DNA of 12,316 nucleotides from Cudoniella acicularis (lineage: Eukaryota > Ascomycota > Leotiomycetes > Helotiales > Helotiaceae): contig JAAMPI010001610.1 of assembly GCA_013054445.1 (NCBI GenBank), positions 1-12,316 on the forward strand, written 5' to 3'. Positions within the stretch are counted from its first letter, which is position 1, and every line of letters starts with the position of its first letter. The notes under the pieces were generated by a model, which did no database searches, was not told where the DNA came from, and saw nothing but the letters and a program-made list of their open reading frames with translations. Shown here piece after piece: positions 7,885 to 12,316 of the stretch. The translations under genes were made by a program, and so were the position numbers.

Positions 7885-9697
7885 TTAGACAATATCCTCC
7901 TCTGGTACCTCTGTCCTCTCAACGTGACTCGCAATCGGTTCCTTTTCTGATGGAATTTTCGCATGCATCAGTTGCACGTCATGTACAGCGTCCTCGCCAA
8001 TCTTCGTATGATAAGTTGAGAATCCCTTCACTGAGACGCAGTTTTCAAATAGCTCGTCAATTTCTTCAAGTGTGCGACCTTTGGTCTCCGGTAGGAAGAA
8101 GTAGAAGAAGACTGCACAGATGATGTTTGATCCAGTCCAGATCCAGCCGTATTTCATGCCCTGGGGAAAAGTTAGTGAGAGAAAATGTGTTTCGAGCTAG
8201 ATGACAGCATAGAGGAATCGTTTGAGGGCGATGGATGCCTTCCACGTACCCAGTTCAACTTCTTCGGATTGATAAAATATGGCGAAAAGAAGGCCACAAG
8301 CCACGCAAGGAGATACCCCAGAGAGATTGCGGAACCAACCGTCCAAGCTCTAAGTCTCGAGCTGACAACCTCCGTTCCCACAGGATAGCTCACAAGGCCA
8401 ATACCTGAATTGTAAAAGAAGCCAAGAATAGCTCCCGATGCAACCAATGCCTTTCCCACTGCATGGGAATTCTCCTTGGTTTGTAGAACACCTGCGATGC
8501 CGATGATGGCAAAGGACAATGCGCAGGCGATAGAGGAGAAGATAAAAATGAACCTCCTACCGAGCATGTCGCGGATCACATACATTCCTGTGAGCGTACC
8601 AACCATGCCGATGCACAAGGTCATGATTGTATAGAGGAAGGGTTGGCTTACGCCAGCGATTTGCAGGAAGTAAGTACCGTAGCTGATAGAAAACCAGATT
8701 CCGGAAGATGCATGAGAGGCCATGGTAGAATAGCATAGAATTGTGCGTCGCAGGTTTGTGCCTATGAGCAATCAGAATTTCCCTTTGGTGATAAATTTGT
8801 TTGGAGTGAAAGGTACCTCGGTACATGTCCATCCAATCTGTAGATTTCACCAGGAATTTTTCTTGTTCTAGTCCCCGAACCATCTCTGCCCACTCAATTT
8901 CGATATACTCTTCGTCTATGGAGCCTCCGCGGAGAGTTTGCAGAGCTTTTCGTCCTTGCTTTTCTTTGTTCTTATATAGCAACCATCGAGGAGACTCCGG
9001 GACGAAAAATAGCCCGATGCAAAGCACCACAGGGACGATGTAAAGGGTTGCCAGGGGAATAATGTAGCATCTTTTGTCCATTACAGTTGAAGAGTAATAA
9101 TTGATAATAGATCCAACGAGACTCCCGATGTTGACCCAAAATGTGAAAAATGCAACCATTACCCCTCGCAGATGTGCTGGAGCAATCTCTGATGTATATA
9201 TATTCGAGAATGTGACAAGGAATCCATTTGAAAGTCCCAGGAGGAAGCGACCAAGGTAAATCACCCCTTTGTTCGTCGTCGCGATCTGGACCGTGAGGCC
9301 GACGAAATTCATACAACATGCAAGCCAGAGGGCATGTTTTCGACCGAAGTAGTTTCCAAAAAAGCCTGCGGTGAATGATGAAACAAATGAGCCGAGGGTG
9401 ACGAGTGAGGTGATGAGTTGTTGGAAGGTTGGCTGGAAGATCGCGGTGTTAGCACAGACTCATTAAGCGAAGGGGAAAAGGGGGGCAAACATCAATCCCA
9501 TAACCGATTTTTATCGACGGATCCACAAATCCGAAAACCTTGAGGAATCCTGGCATAGCTTGAAAGCTGCCGACAACAGCAGTATCAAAACCATATTGCA
9601 TGTTGGCGGTTGCAACAACACATGCTATTACCATGCATTTCCAGTTTGCTCTCACCGAAGTTTGTGGTATGACCACATCGCTGCCCGTGGACGACAT
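7885..9697 (-). CDS. MFS sugar transporter
   Basis: Four exons, 9697-9491, 9432-8817, 8761-8250 and 8160-7885, give 536 residues, typical of 12-helix fungal sugar permeases. The introns keep the frame at phases 0, 1 and 0. The proton-coupled sugar porter family (2.A.1.1) is shown by several marks: GFFGNYFGRK in the loop after helix 2 (92-101), GRFLLGLSNG (130-139), SEIAPAHLRG (150-159), PESPRWLL before the central loop (214-221), YRGTNLRRT at the start of the second half, and PETKGRTLEEID after helix 12 (from 469). The N-terminus is short and cytosolic and the C-terminal tail of about 60 residues is hydrophilic. It should import a sugar, oligosaccharide or related polyol at the plasma membrane; the substrate cannot be read off. 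It is convergent with the AT3 pseudogene (205 bp between ends), and the dioxygenase lies 733 bp upstream on the same strand. Confidence 0.93.
8161..8249 (-). other. Intron 3 of the MFS transporter
   Basis: 89 nt, GTACGT donor, acceptor CCCCAG; phase 0. It joins KKLNW to GMKYGWIWTG at the entry to the last helices. Confidence 0.88.
8762..8816 (-). other. Intron 2 of the MFS transporter
   Basis: 55 nt, GTACCT donor, TTCTGAT branch-like site, acceptor CTCATAG; phase 1. Splicing rebuilds the family motif YRGTNLRRT. Confidence 0.85.
9433..9490 (-). other. Intron 1 of the MFS transporter
   Basis: 58 nt, GTTTGC donor, branch site TGCTAACAC, acceptor TTCCAG; phase 0. It joins YGID to PTFQQLITS. Confidence 0.85.
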
Positions 9698-10430
9698 GAC
9701 GGTCCAGATTTTCTGCCCTTAGAAAATGGATAACAATTATTCCTAAGGCTTTCACAGCCGGACATGATCGCTAGCTTATACATGGCCAAAAAAAAAGGTA
9801 TTTGCTGGCATAATGGATGATCTTTACGAGGAATCAAATGCCGTTGGGTGATTCCTGTATTTGAGATCTTCATGCTTGAAACATCCAATTTATTCAGCCA
9901 TGTTAATATATATGGGTGATACCCAGGTGACACAGCAGCCACTAAACCAAACACTTCAGTCTAAATAGAGTGGCATCATGTTGGACACGCATTTAAATCT
10001 CTTCATGTAATATGCCGTAAGATCGCTTCGCTCTACCGACTCGCCCGAGTAGGTACCCCGCATTCGGCAGTGATCGAATGACAAGGATCAATGGGACCTT
10101 TCCGAAGTTGGCATTTGTTTTCAAGTGACTTCTTACCTTCTGGAAACTTGCCCCACATGTGGGACTTCAGCGGTAAAGAATGTGGGATTTCATCGTCATA
10201 GACTTGAAACTTAGATGTTCAATGAATTGCGAGTATAATCTCACACTTCTCGATATAAGGACGTAAAAATGATCCGAGGAACAAAGAAAGATAATTAGCG
10301 ACTTCTTGTTTGGGAAGAACAATTGTGCTCACAAGCCTAATTTCACAAGAAAGCGAGAAGGTAGAATATAATCTAAAAGTTTCACGTAAAATAAAAAGCT
10401 TTGCAGCAGCGATATACGGAAAATAGATCA
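9698..10430. other. Intergenic region / upstream region of the MFS gene
   Basis: 733 bp between the MFS start codon and the stop codon of the dioxygenase. It should hold the dioxygenase 3'UTR and the MFS promoter. No credible gene is seen. AT-rich patches include a TATATATTAA element on the minus strand at about 9905-9914. A perfect 12-bp palindrome lies at 10152-10163 and a small inverted repeat ACTCG-CC-CGAGT at about 10039-10050. Confidence 0.6.
10152..10163. promoter_or_regulatory. 12-bp palindrome CCCACATGTGGG upstream of the MFS gene
   Basis: Perfect palindrome with a CACATGTG core (an E-box form, CANNTG), about 455 bp upstream of the MFS ATG. A further TGTGGG half-site follows at about 10180. 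A possible dimeric factor site; no experimental support here. Confidence 0.35.
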
Positions 10431-11626
10431 TCAGACTGCTGCTACCTTTGCCGGAGCTTTGACAAGCTCTCCAGTCATACCCATATTCGTAACCGAAAAT
10501 GCTGGCTTCAGTTCTCCAACTTCGTTGAGCCCCCAAGCGGTGGAACTCGCATCATGAACAGTTGTCCTGCGCATGTCTCTTAAATATCCGCCTGCAAACT
10601 TCCCGGCTCTGTGTATCACTGCTGTATTGTCCCAAATAATTATGTCCCCAGATTGTTTCCACTCCACGCTGAACGTGTATTTTTCCTGGGTGCAATGCTC
10701 CATCAAAGTGCGAAGCAACTCCGCCGATTGTTCTGGTGATAATCCTTCAACATGATGTCCATGTGTAGCGATGTAGAGGTTCATCCTGCCGGATGGCTCG
10801 TGGCATTGCACAAGTCGATGCTTTGCCATCCTGAATTTTGTCGGGTCGAGATCTTTGAAATATTCGGGGGCTGCGACTTTGCGAGAATGGTGAATGGAAT
10901 GCGCCACAACATAATCTTTCTCGATGAGAGTTTTCTTTAAATCTTCTGGAAGCTCTGCAAAGGCCGTGCGAGTGTCTGCAAAGTCTGTGTTTCCCCCGGT
11001 ATGGGAAGGTGGAAGAGTTTCTGCTCGGAGAATCGAGTATGATGCTCTTCGCGGATTGAATGAGGAGTCGACGTGAAATAAGCCATTACCCTATATTTCT
11101 TCAGTGTTTCTCCTCAAGGGTTCGTACTTGTTGAAATTCTTGGACTCACCTTATTGTACTGAGATCTTGGACTATCAGGAGTGAGAACATTTCCTTGCTC
11201 GTCAACATTACCGGCGTCAAAAAGCTCGTAATAAGCATATCTCGGTTTTCGACCTGGGAAAGTAAGTCAACCCAAACCAGCGAAGATATCGAATGTGGGC
11301 CAGGCGGCAGACCGTTTTGCAGGTAAGGTTTGATGTCATCTAGATCTCCAAAGCGGCGCGAGAACTCTACATGTCCTTTATCATCCATGCCTGTATTTCT
11401 GAAAACACATACACCATACTTCGAAAGAGGTTAATCAGATGCTTAGCCATAAAAGAGGTTGAGAATGGTAGATGCAAACCTGTGCCATCGCATCCAAGAT
11501 CTCTCCAAACGTAAGATCGGGAATAGGCCGGCTGAAATCCACACCGGCTACCTCGGCCCCGAAAGTAGGATGAAGCTTTGTGATTTGGATCATCTTGAAT
11601 TGTGGATTCTTCGTTTCCGCCGTCAT
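10431..11626 (-). CDS. TauD/TfdA-family Fe(II)/2-oxoglutarate-dependent dioxygenase
   Basis: Four exons, 11626-11480, 11418-11313, 11253-11150 and 11090-10431, give 338 residues, normal for fungal TfdA-like enzymes. The start at 11626 opens with MTAETKNPQF and soon reaches LHPTFGAEVAGVDFSRPI, the standard TauD-family beginning. The iron triad is intact: H125 and D127 in GLFHVDSSF, and H279 in DNTAVIHRA. R290, eleven residues after H279 as in TauD and TfdA, should bind the 2-oxoglutarate carboxylate. GGNTDFADTR, AHSIHHSRK and the RRTTVHD end are also typical. It would oxidise a substrate with O2 and 2-oxoglutarate, releasing CO2 and succinate, in the cytosol or peroxisome. Relatives act on taurine and sulfonates, aryloxyacetates or xanthine; fungal copies are often named after 2,4-D dioxygenase without proof. 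GATA motifs upstream hint at nitrogen control. No lesion is visible. Confidence 0.94.
11091..11149 (-). other. Intron 3 of the dioxygenase gene
   Basis: 59 nt, GTGAGT donor, ACTGAAG branch-like site, acceptor TATAG; phase 0. It joins QYNK to GNGLFHVDSSF just before the iron-binding motif. Confidence 0.88.
11254..11312 (-). other. Intron 2 of the dioxygenase gene
   Basis: 59 nt, GTCTGC donor, GTTGAC/TTAC branch region, acceptor TCCCAG; phase 1. It joins PYLQNG to RKPRYAYYELFDAG, as in the family. Confidence 0.85.
11419..11479 (-). other. Intron 1 of the dioxygenase gene
   Basis: 61 nt, GTTTGC donor, GATTAAC branch-like site, acceptor CGAAG; phase 0. It joins DAMAQ to YGVCVFRN. Confidence 0.85.
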
Positions 11627-11672
11627 TTTGCTGAAGATGACGGGTACCTAAGAATAGAACTGCGTTTAAGCT

Positions 11673-11727
11673 TATCCTAGTCTCGATAGGATAGGAAGAT
11701 GCTAGAATGGTAGGATGGATCTGATAA
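11673..11727. promoter_or_regulatory. Inverted repeat and GATA-motif cluster upstream of the dioxygenase gene
   Basis: TATCCTA (11673-11679) and TAGGATA (11687-11693) form a perfect 7-bp inverted repeat with a 7-nt spacer, 47-67 bp upstream of the ATG at 11626. The same stretch carries CGATAG (11684-11689) and TGATAA (11722-11727), which fit the HGATAR consensus of AreA/NIT2-type factors, plus GGATAG and TTATCC. Nitrogen control is inferred. Confidence 0.4.
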
Positions 11728-11976
11728 GTAAATTGTTTCAGGCGATGAAAAGATGGGGTGCAGCAACTCATTTATTTATTCGACTGGGGCAGAAGAGACT
11801 GCACAGGGGCCCCAGCAGCCCCACCGCCACGTCCGGGGCGGAACCTGGGGAACCACACATGAGAGACCAATAGGAACACATAAAGTTAACCCATTTGAAA
11901 GTGTGGTAGGAATTGTTAATCCTGGCGCTCCTAAGCGAAATCCACTTGTGAGGTTCGAAGCATTTAGCAGGTGTTA
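11728..11976. other. Intergenic region with a GC-rich patch, origin unclear
   Basis: The segment between the dioxygenase promoter and the retrotransposon fragment. A GC-rich island at about 11805-11855 (containing GGGGCCCC and CCGGGGCGG) stands out from its AT-rich surroundings. No domain is seen in any frame. It may be further transposon debris, but I cannot show it. Confidence 0.4.
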
Positions 11977-12225
11977 TCACAAAGCGAATAATAGTTCTTC
12001 AGCCAGGTAATTGAGCCTTTGAGCTAGAATCCGCTCGCTAACCTTGCCTAAGCAGTTCAGCAGAGAGATGACCCTATATGCTTAGGATCTGGCTGGTTTG
12101 ATTTCTTAGGTTTCTTCAGAATAGCACCAGTAGCTTGCTTCCAGCAGGTAGGGTGGTAGCCAGTGTCGAGTAGTCTAGAGTAAAGCCTAAGGAAGGTGTC
12201 CGATGTGGTTACAGTCACAGAACGC
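11977..12225 (-). mobile_element. Non-LTR (Tad1/LINE-like) retrotransposon reverse-transcriptase fragment, decayed
   Basis: On the minus strand, from about 12222 down, one frame reads TFLRLYSRLLDTGYHPTCWK and then QATGAILKKPKK. It stops soon after the next lysine-proline stretch. At about 12076 homology moves to another frame: VISLLNCLGKVSERILAQRL, then NYLAEELLFAL and a stop at 11977. Together these match the reverse-transcriptase segment usually seen as GYHP-x-W-x-x-A-x-G-x-I-x-x-KP followed by AYRVISLLNCLGKV. The frame change at AAGCATATAGGG fits loss of one G (AAG-GCA-TAT-AGG). The catalytic YxDD region, endonuclease and both element ends are absent, so this is an inactive internal remnant of about 80 codons. 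Confidence 0.78.
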
Positions 12226-12316
12226 TCAGAGCCCGATCACAAAACAATTTGATGACACAGACATTGACTGGTCAGTAATAGAGAGGCAACTCGTCCTATG
12301 AGGTGACCTATTTCGG
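12226..12316. other. Window edge, no clear feature
   Basis: This lies upstream of the retrotransposon fragment in its reading direction. All three minus-strand frames contain stops and none continues the reverse-transcriptase similarity clearly. It may be a more degraded part of the same element. Confidence 0.4.

Noticed and set aside
7885..9697. Reading the three MFS open frames as separate or broken genes
   Set aside because: Three introns with good signals join them into one 536-residue protein with all family motifs.
10021..10060. Minus-strand AGTCGGTAGAGCG, resembling a tRNA D-arm
   Set aside because: The stem halves do not pair properly and no anticodon stem or T-arm follows.

Overview
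The window looks like nuclear DNA from a filamentous ascomycete (Pezizomycotina). The genes are monocistronic and face both ways. They carry short spliceosomal introns (53-89 nt) with GTATGT, GTACGT or GTGAGT-type donors, CTAAC/CTGAT-type branch sites and YAG acceptors. All recognisable proteins have typical mould homologues. A Leotiomycetes-like source is only a guess from the flavour of the proteins.

Layout from left to right: (1) 238-1196 minus, an NmrA/isoflavone-reductase-like NAD(P)-binding protein with one 53-nt intron right after the first strand of the Rossmann fold; (2) 2326-3060 minus, a 244-residue nuclear protein with a single RFC1/ligase-type BRCT domain, an acidic stretch and a basic tail, preceded by a 5'UTR intron; (3) about 1.7 kb with no gene I can recognise; (4) 4880-6032 plus, a nucleotide-sugar-transporter-like gene whose frame is broken exactly at a perfect 10-bp tandem duplication; (5) 6183-7679 plus, a full-length acyltransferase-3 (AT3) frame interrupted by two in-frame stops and also altered at two family-typical residues; (6) 7885-9697 minus, a 536-residue, four-exon MFS sugar transporter; (7) 10431-11626 minus, a 338-residue, four-exon TauD/TfdA-type Fe(II)/2-oxoglutarate dioxygenase; (8) 11977-12225 minus, a decayed fragment of a non-LTR (Tad1/LINE-like) retrotransposon reverse transcriptase.

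The left part is ordinary housekeeping and redox content. The middle part holds what looks like a decaying two-gene glycan-modification module: a Golgi/ER nucleotide-sugar carrier and a membrane O-acyltransferase, head to tail and 150 bp apart, both inactivated by small lesions. The right part resembles an accessory catabolic pair: a sugar/organic solute permease with a TfdA-like dioxygenase behind it on the same strand, next to transposon debris. That is common in variable subtelomeric or accessory regions of mould genomes.

I see no wholly new system. The items most worth a second look are the paired pseudogenes with visible lesions, the stand-alone BRCT protein with G1/S-type promoter motifs, and the GATA-motif cluster and inverted repeat just upstream of the dioxygenase.
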